From: Candidatus Zymogenaceae bacterium | GTDB lineage: Bacteria > Desulfobacterota > Zymogenia > Zymogenales > Zymogenaceae | Assembly: GCA_016931225.1 (NCBI GenBank) | Contig: JAFGFE010000040.1 | Location: 1-64,000, forward strand | DNA length: 64,000 nucleotides | Direction: 5' to 3' | Part shown: positions 16,548 through 25,154 of the stretch, in pieces | Numbering within the stretch: the stretch's first letter is position 1 | How the letters are laid out: every line of letters begins with the position of its first letter | Notes under the pieces: model-generated | The model's input: only the letters and a program-made list of their open reading frames with translations | The model's database searches: none | What the model was told of the DNA's origin: nothing | Position numbers and translations under genes: made by a program

Positions 16548-18215
16548 ATGAAGGGGACATTCACAAAAGATCTCATGATCATGGCTGCGTTGCTGCTCGT
16601 TCTGTCGGCCGTTACCTATTGCACACGGCCCCAGGATCCGGACGCTGCGTCGTTCACCATTATCTATTCCAACGATATGCTCGGTGAGGTCGAGCCCTGT
16701 GGGTGAAAAAGCAACCAGCTTGGCGGTCTTGCCAGGAAAGCAACGTACGTAAAGGGACTCGCCTCGGAGACGGACGACCTGCTCCTTCTGGATGCGGGAG
16801 ACATGCTCTTTCGCCAGTATGATCTGGGGCCTACCGTTGATGAGAGCTACGACCTGCAGGGAAGGCGTTTCATCGAATCCCACAACGCCATGGGCTGGAC
16901 TGCGTTCGCCCCCGGCGAGCGGGATTTCGCGCACGGTACCGATTACCTCCTGGAGATGAGGGATCTGGCGGAGTTCCCGTTTGTCTCGGCCAACATCGTG
17001 GATGCAGAAAGCGGAGAACTCCTCTTCGAGCCGTATATCGTCAAGAAGGTCGCCGGGTTTCGGGTCGGGATCATCGGGGTCATGGGCGAGGGCGTGGAAC
17101 TGACTCAAAGCCGCAGGGACGATCTGGGGATCGATCTGCTCGATCCGATGGAATCGATCAAGGACGCCCTGAAGGAGTTGGACGATACCGCGGATTTTAT
17201 CATCCTGCTGGCCCACACCGGAATGGACGACGCCCAGATCATCGCGGAGAAGATCGACGGTATCGACGTGATCATCGCGGCGCATCTTCCCCGGGGCAAT
17301 TACTACCAGCCGACGAAGATCAACCACACCCTCATCACCCAGGGCTTCGACCAGGGGAAATATCTCGTGCGCCTGGATGTACACATCCAGAGCCCAAAAC
17401 GCCCCTACGATCTCTTCGTGACCGGCAGCGGGGGGATCGGCTCCATCGAGTATCAGAACCTGAAGCTGAAGCTGGAACAGCTCGACGTGGTCGAGCAGGA
17501 CTTTCTGGCGAAGAAGGCCGAGGGGGAGGACGTCGATTACGGCCTGAAGCTCGTCGAGCTTGAACGGAAGAAGGTCGAGGAGATGATCAGTGAGATGGAA
17601 GCCGCAAGCGAGATGGATAACCCGAACTTCGTGACACCGACCCTCATTGCCCTGAGCGACGAGATTCCCGATGACGAGGCAGTCCTGGCGATCGGGAATA
17701 GATACATGAACAGGCTGATCACCATCAAGGAGAAAATAACGCCTGAAGACCCCGGAGACGACGATGCCGGCGCGGACGACGGCGGCACGGAATCCGACGA
17801 CGCCGGAACGTCCTCCGAATGGGACCCGGACGCCAATCCGACGTATGTCGGGATCAAGAAGTGCATCGCCTGTCATAAAACCATCTACACCTTCTGGCTG
17901 ACCACGAAACATTCCCGGGCCTACCCCACCCTGGAGGAGGAAAAGCGCCAGTACGAGCCGGACTGTATCAGCTGTCACACCACCGGGTATAAAAAATACG
18001 GCGGTTTCACCGACATAACGAAGGGTGAGAAATATCTGAACGTCCAGTGCGAGGCCTGCCACGGCCCGGGAAGCCTTCATGTGAGGAATCCGGAGACGAA
18101 AATGAAGGACCTCCATTCCGAGAAGGATTGTCTGAAATGTCACGACGAGGACAACGACGACGATTTCGACTACCAACGAGACCTCGAGATTATCCGATGT
18201 CCCGAACAGGATTGA
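16548..18215 (+). CDS. UshA-like selenoprotein fused to a tetrahaem cytochrome c domain (in-frame UGA)
   Basis: The frame runs 555 codons from ATG 16548 through one TGA at 16704-16706 to the stop at 18213-18215; a plain ORF finder starts only at 16803. Upstream codons give a signal peptide (hydrophobic 12-27, then CTRP), followed by 'IIYSNDMLGEVEPCG-U-KSNQLGGLARKATYV', so selenocysteine is residue 53 directly after CG. Homologues as I recall them have CGC here. The N-terminal half resembles metallophosphatase/5'-nucleotidase domains (DAGDMLF, GERDFAHG, LLAHTGMDD, AAHLPRG). After an acidic linker come four haem motifs: CIACH, CISCH, CEACH and CLKCH. The protein is periplasmic. A SECIS-like hairpin follows the UGA. 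Substrate is unknown. Confidence 0.85.
16704..16741 (+). promoter_or_regulatory. Candidate bacterial SECIS element after UGA
   Basis: UGA at 16704-16706, then a hairpin with stem CUUGGC (16719-16724) / GCCAGG (16731-16736), containing one U-G pair, and a six-nt loop GGUCUU. The loop begins with G about 18 nt after the UGA, inside the 16-37 nt range of bacterial SECIS rules. It contains the GGUCU core seen in the E. coli fdhF element. Confidence 0.7.
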
Positions 18216-18346
18216 GGGATCACCGGCCGGAAACGTTGATGAAATAGACGGCTGAGGGAAGGAGAAGGGAGACGGAAAAAGAGGACAAGGACGGAGAAAA
18301 GAGAAAAGCGGTTTTTTCAGGAGTCGCTTTCACGGGAATTTTCGCT

Positions 18347-18374
18347 TTTACATCTGAAATAAATGTGGTATAAA
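18347..18374 (+). promoter_or_regulatory. Promoter upstream of the leader RNA
   Basis: TTTACA (18347-18352), 16-nt spacer, TATAAA (18369-18374). It would start transcription near 18381, about 10 nt before the structured leader begins, which supports an RNA leader for the downstream oxidoreductase gene. Confidence 0.65.
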
Positions 18375-18390
18375 CAATACAGATATATAC

Positions 18391-18525
18391 ATCTTCCGAG
18401 CCCGTTCATCCTTATGGGAAGGTCGGGCCGTTAGGGTAGCGAGGTAACCCGCCACCCCGCCGTGTTTGCAAAGGAGGAAGCCTTCCGGGGGCGTTATCTC
18501 GCTTCAGGTGGGGGCTTCCTTTTTT
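18391..18525 (+). ncRNA. Structured 5' leader, probable Moco/Tuco riboswitch with terminator
   Basis: Highly structured 135-nt segment ahead of the tungsten-enzyme gene. Helices visible: GCCCG (18400-18404) with CGGGC (18424-18428), GGGT (18434-18437) with ACCC (18447-18450), and a 3' stem GGAAGCC (18476-18482) with GGCTTCC (18513-18519) running into seven Ts, an intrinsic terminator. The segments 'CCGAGCC', 'GCCACCCCGC' and 'AAAGGAGGAAGCC' match what I remember of the molybdenum-cofactor (MOCO) motif. A ligand of molybdopterin or tungstopterin cofactor fits the gene that follows. The match is from memory, and an Infernal search is needed. Confidence 0.55.
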
Positions 18526-18641
18526 ATGACGGGGAGTACATTACCGGCGGTGTGATATGAAACGAGGAGTAATTGAGAATCGGTTTTCTTTTTATTTGAT
18601 TCATACTTTTCACTCTTGATATTCAAAAGAGGAGGATACGC

Positions 18642-20606
18642 ATGCCTGGCGGATTTTTGGGTAAATATCTTATTGTCGACCTCTCAAAAAAAAGTTTTGA
18701 AGTGGTTGAGCCGGGGGAGGACGTCTACAAAAACTTCCTTTCCGGATATGGACTGGGCGCCTATGTGCTGACCCAGAAACAGAAGGCGGGCATAGATCCG
18801 CTCTCACCCGATGCGTATCTTGGCTTCTGTTCCGGGCTGTTGACCGGAACCGGGGCCATGTTCAGCGGACGCTACATGTTGGTGGGCAAATCCCCCCTCA
18901 CCGGCGGCTGGGGAGACGCCAATTCCGGCGGCTATTTCTCTCTTGAAATAAAGCGGGCCGGATACGACGCCGTTTTCTTTACCGGCGCATCGAAGGACCC
19001 GGTCTGGGTGCACCTGGTTGACGACGAGGTCCAGTTCAACGACGCTCAGGATCTGTGGGGCAAGGACACGGTGGAAACCGAGGACATGATCCGGGATAAA
19101 CTAAATGATAAGAGGATCCAGATCGCCTGCATCGGTCAGTCCGGGGAAAAGGTCTCCCTGATCTCCGGTGTGGTGACCGACGCCGGCCGCATTGCGGCGC
19201 GATCCGGCCTGGGCGCGGTTATGGGCAGCAAGAAGCTCAAGGCGTTCTCCGCCAAGGGAACCATGAAGGTCCCGGTCGCCAAGCCCGATGAGTTCAAGGC
19301 CGTCAACAAGAAGTTCATGGACACCTACCGCAAGGAAAATCCCGTAGACAAGTTTCTGGTCATGGTGCTCAATTTCTTCAGCAAGATCATGGTGCGCACC
19401 GGCGTGTCGGTTCCGTCCGAGCCGCACACGGTCAGGGAGATCTTCAAGCAATTCGGCACCGCCGGCCTGACCGCCTTTTCCTCCGAAACCGGCGACAGCC
19501 CGGTGAAAAACTGGAGCGGCGTCGGATATACCGATTTTCCAATCGACACGAAAAGCATCAAATTGTCCGACAACGCGGTCGTCGCCCACGAAAAGAAGAA
19601 GTACCACTGTCAGTCCTGTCCCCTGGGGTGCGGAGGAGTCTTCGACCTGAAAACCGGCAAATACAAGGGCACCGAGGGACACAAACCCGAATACGAAACG
19701 CTGTGCGCCTTCGGCGCGCTGGTGCTCAATGACGACCTCGACACCATCATAGAAGTCAATGAACTGTGCAACCGCGCCGGTATCGACACCATCTCCACAG
19801 GCGGGGCCGTGGCGTTCGCCATCGAGTGCTTCGAAAACGACATCCTGGACGAAAAGGCCACCGGCGGCCTGAAGCTCTCCTGGGGCGATAAGGACACCAT
19901 CATAAAGCTCACCGAGATGATCATCAACCGGGAGGGCATCGGCGACATGCTGGCGGACGGCGTGAAAAAGGCGGCCGCGGAGCTGGGCGGAGACGCCTAC
20001 AAGTACGCGATCCATGCCGGCGGCCAGGAGCTCCCCATGCACGATTCCAAGCATGACGAGGGCTTCGCCATCGCATATCAGTGCGAACCCACCCCGGGAC
20101 GACATACCATCTCCAGCTATCTCTACGGATATGTCTGGAAGGTTAAAAACATCTTCCCGGCGGCCAAGAAAATGGTCAAGCGCGCCAAGGATAAGGACCT
20201 GAAAAAGGTCAACCTCTACACCGCCACGTCCTGGTACCTGCAGGTCCTCAACGGATGCGGACTGTGCGAATTCGGCCCCCTGACGGGACCGGTCCCCACT
20301 GTGGAATATCTCAACGCCGCCACCGGCTGGAACTTCTCCGCGGACGAATACCTGAAAATCGGCGAGAGGATTTTGAGCCTCAGGAAGGCCTTCAACGTCC
20401 GGGAGGGCATTATGGCCAAAGACTCGAAGCTTCATGCCCGGGGCATCGGCGATCCGCCCCTGACCAGTGGACCCCACAAGGGTCACACCGTAGACATAGA
20501 CAAGCTCGAAAAGGCGTTCTTCGACATCGTCGGATGGGACTACACCACCGGCGGCCCCACCGACGCCAAGAAAAAGGAGTTGGGACTGGACAAGCTGAAC
20601 CTGTAG
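18642..20606 (+). CDS. Tungsten-containing aldehyde:ferredoxin oxidoreductase (AOR family)
   Basis: 654 residues, the usual size is 600-650. The N-terminal domain ('GGFLGKYLIVDLS', 'TGAMFSGRYMLVGKSPLTGGWGDANSGG') is the AOR pterin-binding region. 'HCQSCPLGCGG' and a downstream 'GCGLCEFG' supply the four cysteines for the [4Fe-4S] cluster. These enzymes oxidise aldehydes to acids, or reduce acids, with ferredoxin, using a bis-tungstopterin centre in the cytoplasm. The exact substrate is not deducible. It follows the leader RNA and has a strong GAGGAGG site. A hairpin terminator follows the stop. It is monocistronic, which matches control by a cofactor-sensing leader. Confidence 0.92.
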   Translation: MPGGFLGKYLIVDLSKKSFEVVEPGEDVYKNFLSGYGLGAYVLTQKQKAGIDPLSPDAYLGFCSGLLTGTGAMFSGRYMLVGKSPLTGGWGDANSGGYFSLEIKRAGYDAVFFTGASKDPVWVHLVDDEVQFNDAQDLWGKDTVETEDMIRDKLNDKRIQIACIGQSGEKVSLISGVVTDAGRIAARSGLGAVMGSKKLKAFSAKGTMKVPVAKPDEFKAVNKKFMDTYRKENPVDKFLVMVLNFFSKIMVRTGVSVPSEPHTVREIFKQFGTAGLTAFSSETGDSPVKNWSGVGYTDFPIDTKSIKLSDNAVVAHEKKKYHCQSCPLGCGGVFDLKTGKYKGTEGHKPEYETLCAFGALVLNDDLDTIIEVNELCNRAGIDTISTGGAVAFAIECFENDILDEKATGGLKLSWGDKDTIIKLTEMIINREGIGDMLADGVKKAAAELGGDAYKYAIHAGGQELPMHDSKHDEGFAIAYQCEPTPGRHTISSYLYGYVWKVKNIFPAAKKMVKRAKDKDLKKVNLYTATSWYLQVLNGCGLCEFGPLTGPVPTVEYLNAATGWNFSADEYLKIGERILSLRKAFNVREGIMAKDSKLHARGIGDPPLTSGPHKGHTVDIDKLEKAFFDIVGWDYTTGGPTDAKKKELGLDKLNL

Positions 20607-20630
20607 ACGCAACCTCTTCTTTGCAGTGAA

Positions 20631-20664
20631 AAAACGGCCCGTGATACATCACGGGCCGTTTTTA
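20631..20664 (+). terminator. Intrinsic terminator after the AOR gene
   Basis: Long GC-rich stem AACGGCCCGTGAT / ATCACGGGCCGTT with a 4-nt loop, flanked by A-run and T-run, so it can work on both strands. Confidence 0.85.
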
Positions 20665-20724
20665 TATCCGCACAGAAAACCGACGCTCCCGCCATTAATT
20701 CCTACTTTCCTTGTAAAATATTAC

Positions 20725-20782
20725 TTGACAATCGGAGGGGAGTGCCATACCATTGAGTTAGGCATAGCTAACTCAATGGTAT
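20725..20782 (+). promoter_or_regulatory. Promoter with overlapping 36-bp inverted-repeat operator
   Basis: TTGACA (20725-20730), 17-nt spacer, TACCAT (20748-20753). The -10 region is inside a perfect inverted repeat: arms ATACCATTGAGTTAG (20747-20761) and CTAACTCAATGGTAT (20768-20782) with a 6-nt spacer. The permease start codon is 20 nt downstream. The arrangement is that of a repressor site blocking RNA polymerase; an alternative is an RNA hairpin masking the ribosome site. Confidence 0.8.
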
Positions 20783-20802
20783 CCCCCGCATGGGGATATA
20801 CA

Positions 20803-21948
20803 ATGGATATGTGGTACATCATTCTCGAGATACTTGGTGAAATCTGGTGGATTCTCACAGAATCCGCGCCCTTCGTTCTCTTCGGCACATTTTTGGCCGG
20901 GCTTTTATATATCTTCCTCAATCCCGAAATCATCTACCGAAGGCTCTCCGGAAACACATTTGGGTCGGTATTCGCCGCGTCTCTATTCGGCATTCCCCTG
21001 CCGCTCTGCTCATGCGGCGTTCTGCCGGTGGTGGTCTCCCTTTCCAAGCAGGGGGCCAACAGGGGCGCCGTCCTGTCGTTTCTGATCTCGACGCCGGAAT
21101 CGGGGGTGGACTCCATCGCCGTGACCTATGCCCTCATGGATCCCCTCATGACGATCATGAGGCCCCTCGCCGCGTTCGTGTCCGCAATCACCGCCGGCAT
21201 CCTGGGTGTCGTCTCCGGCGGGCCGGAAACACAGGAGGCGCCCGCACGGCCCGACATCACCTGCCGGGTGGACGCCTGCTGCAGTGGTGTGGACTGCCCC
21301 GCAGACCTGCACAAAAACCACCACTCGTTTTGGGAAAAGATGTGGGCGGCGATTAAATACGCCTTTGGTGAGCTGTTTGAAGATTTCGCTCCATGGTTCG
21401 TGATCGGGATTGTCGCCGCGGGAATCCTCACCTCCCTCACCCCTGCGGGCTTTTTGGAGCGTTATCTGGGCGGGGGCGTGCTGACCATGCTCATCATGCT
21501 GGCGATGGGCATCCCCGTATATATCTGCGCCACGGCCTCCACACCCCTGGCCGCGGCTCTGGTTCTTTCGGGGGTCAGTCCCGGTGCGGCGCTGGTGTTT
21601 CTTTTGGCGGGGCCCGCCACGAACGTCGCCTCTCTTTCGGTGGTGGCGGGAAACCTGGGCAGGCGCGCCGTGGTTATCTACGTCACCACCATATCGGTGG
21701 TGGCCGTCGTCATGGGGCTTTTTACAGATTATCTCTACACGACCCTGGGCGTCACCCCCCGGGCCTACGCCGGGGATTCGGCCGAATTCATCCCCGAGGC
21801 GGTCAAGGGTGTTCTGGCGGCGGCGATGATAATTCTCCTTGCCGTCGGCATCTATAGAAAGCTCGTATCCAAACGCTCATCCTGCGATGACACGTGCTCT
21901 CCTGACTCCGCATGTAAAATCGACACGGCACATCCCCACGGCCACTGA
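20803..21948 (+). CDS. Metal-efflux permease (UPF0718/SO_0444-like)
   Basis: 381 residues from ATG 20803, with about ten transmembrane segments. 'PLCSCGVLPVVVSL', 'STPESGVDSI', and 'GIPVYICATASTPLAAAL' followed by 'AGPATNVASL' are hallmark motifs of this permease family, which includes SO_0444 Cu/Zn efflux and ArsP-like exporters. A Cys-rich cytoplasmic insert ('VDACCSGVDC') and the Cys/His tail 'SSCDDTCSPDSACK...HPHGH' suggest metal binding. A longer frame upstream runs through the operator and lacks support. It is adjacent to and convergent with a ZIP transporter, so the pair may balance metal import and export. The cargo cannot be fixed from sequence. Confidence 0.85.
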   Translation: MDMWYIILEILGEIWWILTESAPFVLFGTFLAGLLYIFLNPEIIYRRLSGNTFGSVFAASLFGIPLPLCSCGVLPVVVSLSKQGANRGAVLSFLISTPESGVDSIAVTYALMDPLMTIMRPLAAFVSAITAGILGVVSGGPETQEAPARPDITCRVDACCSGVDCPADLHKNHHSFWEKMWAAIKYAFGELFEDFAPWFVIGIVAAGILTSLTPAGFLERYLGGGVLTMLIMLAMGIPVYICATASTPLAAALVLSGVSPGAALVFLLAGPATNVASLSVVAGNLGRRAVVIYVTTISVVAVVMGLFTDYLYTTLGVTPRAYAGDSAEFIPEAVKGVLAAAMIILLAVGIYRKLVSKRSSCDDTCSPDSACKIDTAHPHGH

Positions 21949-21970
21949 TCTCTTTTCCCGTCACGATCGG

Positions 21971-22729
21971 TCACATCAACCCCAGGGAGACAGCCATTAC
22001 CGCCATACCCCCCAGCACCCCAAGCAGGGCCACGTGTTCCTCACCGTGTCTGAAGGAAAGGGGCAAAAGCTCATCGAAGGAGATGAAGATCATGATCCCC
22101 CCCACTGCGGCAAGGGTCGCCGCCAGTACGTGATCATTCAGAAACGGAGCGAGGATCAGGTAGCCACATATCGCCCCCAGCGGCTCGAACAGACCGGACC
22201 CGAACGAATAGAGAAACGCTGTCCTCCTGTTCTTCGTGGCGTAATAGATCGGCATGGCGACGGCGATCCCCTCGGGTATGTTGTGAACGGCGATGGCGAT
22301 GGCCAGCGGTAGGCCCACGTTTATGTCCGCCAGGGTCGAAAACATTACGCCGATTCCCTCGGGAAAATTGTGTATGGCAAGCCCCATGGCGGTGAAGATG
22401 CCCGCGGACATGAGCTGTCGTTCATCTTCCGTCCCCTTCACCCGTTCCGCGAAGTAGTTATGGGGAATCAGGGCGTCTATGAGAAATATAAACAGGATGC
22501 CGGCAAACAGCCATACATTCCCGCGAATGAAACCGAGGGTCTCTATCGCCGTTCCAAGAAGCTCTACGAACGAAACATATATCATAACGCCCGCCGAAAA
22601 CCCGAGCATGATTGTGAGGTAGCGGTGCTTGAACTCCCTGATGAACAGGGAGATAACGCTGCCTATCCCGGTGGAAAGGCCGGCCAGCGTTGTAATAAGA
22701 AAAGCTGTCCAAAATTCTGTGTGATTCAT
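21971..22729 (-). CDS. zupT: ZIP-family metal transporter (ZupT-like)
   Basis: 252 residues, eight predicted transmembrane helices. The two signature motifs are 'LAIHNFPEGIG' (helix 4) and 'AVHNIPEGIAVA' (helix 5), with the metal-binding His and Glu of ZupT. 'SFDELLP' is in the C-terminal helix pair. It imports Zn2+, Fe2+ or related divalent metals across the inner membrane, probably energy-independently. The start at 22729 has an AGAGAGA site; an in-frame upstream start is weaker. It converges with the permease gene, the stops being 22 nt apart, with no terminator between them visible. Confidence 0.92.
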   Translation of the reverse strand: MNHTEFWTAFLITTLAGLSTGIGSVISLFIREFKHRYLTIMLGFSAGVMIYVSFVELLGTAIETLGFIRGNVWLFAGILFIFLIDALIPHNYFAERVKGTEDERQLMSAGIFTAMGLAIHNFPEGIGVMFSTLADINVGLPLAIAIAVHNIPEGIAVAMPIYYATKNRRTAFLYSFGSGLFEPLGAICGYLILAPFLNDHVLAATLAAVGGIMIFISFDELLPLSFRHGEEHVALLGVLGGMAVMAVSLGLM

Positions 22730-23071
22730 TGTATCTCTCTTTTTATGCGATAGTGTCATTACCTGATCGTGTCAGCACGGGTACCCTCCGCCTCAAAGAT
22801 GTGATACGCCGCGCGTTTACGCAGTATTGTAAATTATATCATCCCTCCCCTTCGGAGACAAAATTTTTGTATATCAGCTTAACATAAAACTTATTTGTGT
22901 TCGACGAACCATGATGATTTTAATGTATTGTATCTTGATGGTTTGGCTGTTTCCGCCACCAGACCCATTGTTCCGTGTCACACAATCTCAATTATCATAA
23001 AGAAAAAAGGACGCAGGATGATGTCCTGCGCCCTTCTGCTTCACGTCACGCTTTCCGAAAAGATATCCGGA
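22730..23071. other. Intergenic region with a terminator for the downstream minus-strand gene
   Basis: No gene visible in this 340-base AT-rich stretch. A strong minus-strand terminator is at 23003-23033; elsewhere I saw no repeat or motif. Confidence 0.5.
23003..23033 (-). terminator. Intrinsic terminator after the acyl-CoA ligase gene
   Basis: Read on the minus strand: GGGCGCAGGA, loop CATCA, TCCTGCGTCC, then TTTTTT. Confidence 0.85.
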
Positions 23072-24748
23072 TCACCCGTCGGATTTGGCCTTTTCAATCT
23101 CCATCTCCTTCAGCTTTCGGCGCAGTATCTTGCCCACCGTGCTCTTGGGCAGGTCGTCGAAAAACTCCACCAGCTTCGGAACCTTATACGCGGCCATTTT
23201 TTCCTTGCAGTAAGCGATCAACTCCGCCTCCGTAAGGGTTTCCCCCTCCTTTACCACGATGCACGCCTTGACCGTCTCCCCCCGGTAGGAATCCGGCACT
23301 CCAATGCAGCAGGCTTCCAGTATTTTCGGATGATCAAAGAGGATGTCGTCCAACTCCAAGGGATAGATGTTGTATCCCCCGGCGATGATCATGTCCTTTT
23401 TCCGATCGACGATGGTGATATATCCATCCTCGTCCATGATGCCGATATCACCAGTATAGAACCACCCGTCCTTCAGGACCTTCTCGGTCTCCTCCGGCTT
23501 CTTGTAATAACCCTCCAACACCTGGGGTCCCTTGATGATGATTTCACCAGCCTCACCAATGGGCACTTCCTTCTTTCCGGATTCCACCTCGACGATCTTT
23601 ATGTCCGTATCGGGAAGCGGCACACCCACGGTGCCCGGCTTCAGGGTACCGCCCCAGGGACCCCCCGCGGCCGCCAGGGTAACTTCCGTCAGACCGTATA
23701 TCTCGCAGATGGTAGCGCCGGTCAGATCCACAAGGTCCCTGATGGTATCCATCGCCAGGGGTGCGGCGCCGGAGACGAACCCCTCGATAAACGACAGGTC
23801 CATCTTGCGAAACTCGGGATTATTCAGGAGCCCCACGAAAATCGTGGGCACTCCCGGAAGCCAGGTCGTTTTCTCTTTCTTGAGAATGTCGATAATCCCC
23901 TGGGGATCCGGCCGCGGGATGACGTGATGCTCCCAGGCCTGCCAGATATTCAAGTTCTGCATTGCGGTGAATCCGGCGGAGTGAAATATCGGAAACGTCC
24001 CCACCATGGAGACCTCACCCGGCCCCCTGACATTGAACCACTCCACCAGTTGCTGCACGTTGCTGCTTAATTTCTGATGGGGCAGCATGACCCCCTTGGA
24101 TACGCCGGTGGTGCCGCCGGTATAGAGGAGCGCCGCCAGCTCGTCCCACCTGCTTTGATCTTCAAAGGGCTCGGCCGAATAACGGCCGATGATATCGGCG
24201 AACACCTTTACTTCGTCGGTCTCCGTGACCTTTTTGTACATCTCCTTCTTGACGAAGGGAAAGAGCTGTTTTTTCGGAAAGGGCAGATAGGAATTGATGT
24301 GACAGCCGATGATGCGCTTGAGCTTCGTTTCCTTTTTTATCTTCTCGATGCGCGGCAAAAGAAGCGTCATGGTCACGAGAGTCGTGGCGTCGGAATCATT
24401 GAGTTGATGGGCCAGCTCCCGCTCGGTGTAGAGCGGGTTGTTCTGTACCGTCACGGCGCCGACGCGCCACGTGGCGTAGTTCGCGATGACCGTCTGGGGC
24501 AGGTTCGGAAGGCACAGCGCCACCTTGTCCCCCTTCTTCACCCCCAGGTCCTGCAGCGCCCGGGCGAATCGATTGACCAGTCGATCAAGCTCACGGTACG
24601 AAATTTTTCTGCCCATGTAGTTCAGGGCGACCTTGTTCGGGAACCGCTCGGCCGACCGGGTCAGCGCCTCGGAGAGAGTGAGTTTTTCGTACTCGATGGT
24701 CGGCTTCACTCCCGCCGCGTATGATTTGAACCAGATTTTTTCTTCCAT
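23072..24748 (-). CDS. Acyl-CoA ligase (AMP-forming, FadD-like)
   Basis: 558 residues from ATG 24748 with an AGGGAG site. Adenylating motifs: the P-loop 'LLYTGGTTGVSKGVMLPH', 'IYGLTEVTLA', 'GWFYTGDIGIMDEDGYITIVDRKKDMI' and the C-terminal catalytic lysine motif 'PKSTVGKILRRKL'. The overall design matches long-chain acyl-CoA synthetases (FadD). It activates a fatty acid with ATP to acyl-AMP and then acyl-CoA in the cytoplasm. Chain length is not deducible. It lies downstream of the branched-chain synthesis genes but with a 400-nt gap and probably its own promoter. A terminator follows it. Confidence 0.9.
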   Translation of the reverse strand: MEEKIWFKSYAAGVKPTIEYEKLTLSEALTRSAERFPNKVALNYMGRKISYRELDRLVNRFARALQDLGVKKGDKVALCLPNLPQTVIANYATWRVGAVTVQNNPLYTERELAHQLNDSDATTLVTMTLLLPRIEKIKKETKLKRIIGCHINSYLPFPKKQLFPFVKKEMYKKVTETDEVKVFADIIGRYSAEPFEDQSRWDELAALLYTGGTTGVSKGVMLPHQKLSSNVQQLVEWFNVRGPGEVSMVGTFPIFHSAGFTAMQNLNIWQAWEHHVIPRPDPQGIIDILKKEKTTWLPGVPTIFVGLLNNPEFRKMDLSFIEGFVSGAAPLAMDTIRDLVDLTGATICEIYGLTEVTLAAAGGPWGGTLKPGTVGVPLPDTDIKIVEVESGKKEVPIGEAGEIIIKGPQVLEGYYKKPEETEKVLKDGWFYTGDIGIMDEDGYITIVDRKKDMIIAGGYNIYPLELDDILFDHPKILEACCIGVPDSYRGETVKACIVVKEGETLTEAELIAYCKEKMAAYKVPKLVEFFDDLPKSTVGKILRRKLKEMEIEKAKSDG

Positions 24749-25154
24749 GTGAAATCTCCCTGAAAAATACATTATGAACGATCCGATCGAACAGATATGT
24801 CGTGCGGACCGTCCGGTATGGTTGTTGCCTTTTTTACGCCGTCGTCTCCTTAAGCGTCCGGCCCACGGCGCTTCCTAAAAACCCGTCGATATACATGATG
24901 CGCCTCGGGAAGTGCCCCTCGGTTCGGGACTGAGTCCTCTGAAACAACGGCTCGTTTAAGACCAATGGCTCGGGGCACATTGGTGAGGCATGATGTGTGG
25001 CCTATGCCTTTTGTGCAAAATCGTCTGCCGTGAGTTTCGGGCGGCCTGTTGCCGTCGGACAAGACCGCGTCACACCCCGACGGCCGAATGATGGAACACC
25101 CGGCGAGGTGATAATCAAAAACCGACGCCGAAATTCGGGCGGGCGCTCATGCGG
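24749..25154. other. Intergenic region with a possible structured RNA
   Basis: About 400 bases with no convincing gene. A long-range inverted repeat GTGCCCC (24912-24918) / GGGGCAC (24972-24978) encloses a small hairpin GGAC-TGA-GTCC, so it could fold as a multi-branched leader of the acyl-CoA ligase gene. Weak evidence. Confidence 0.3.

Noticed and set aside
16533-18176. Long minus-strand open frame (547 codons) opposite the selenoprotein gene
   Set aside because: No family motifs, no ribosome site; the plus strand has haem motifs, promoter and conserved domains. Long antisense frames are expected in GC-rich DNA.
18431-18451. Resemblance of GGGTAGCGAGGTAACCC to the c-di-GMP-I riboswitch P3 loop
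   Set aside because: The rest of the leader lacks the conserved GEMM core; the short similarity is probably chance.
19101-20612. 503-codon minus-strand frame opposite the AOR gene
   Set aside because: AOR has strong family motifs on the plus strand; the antisense product has none.
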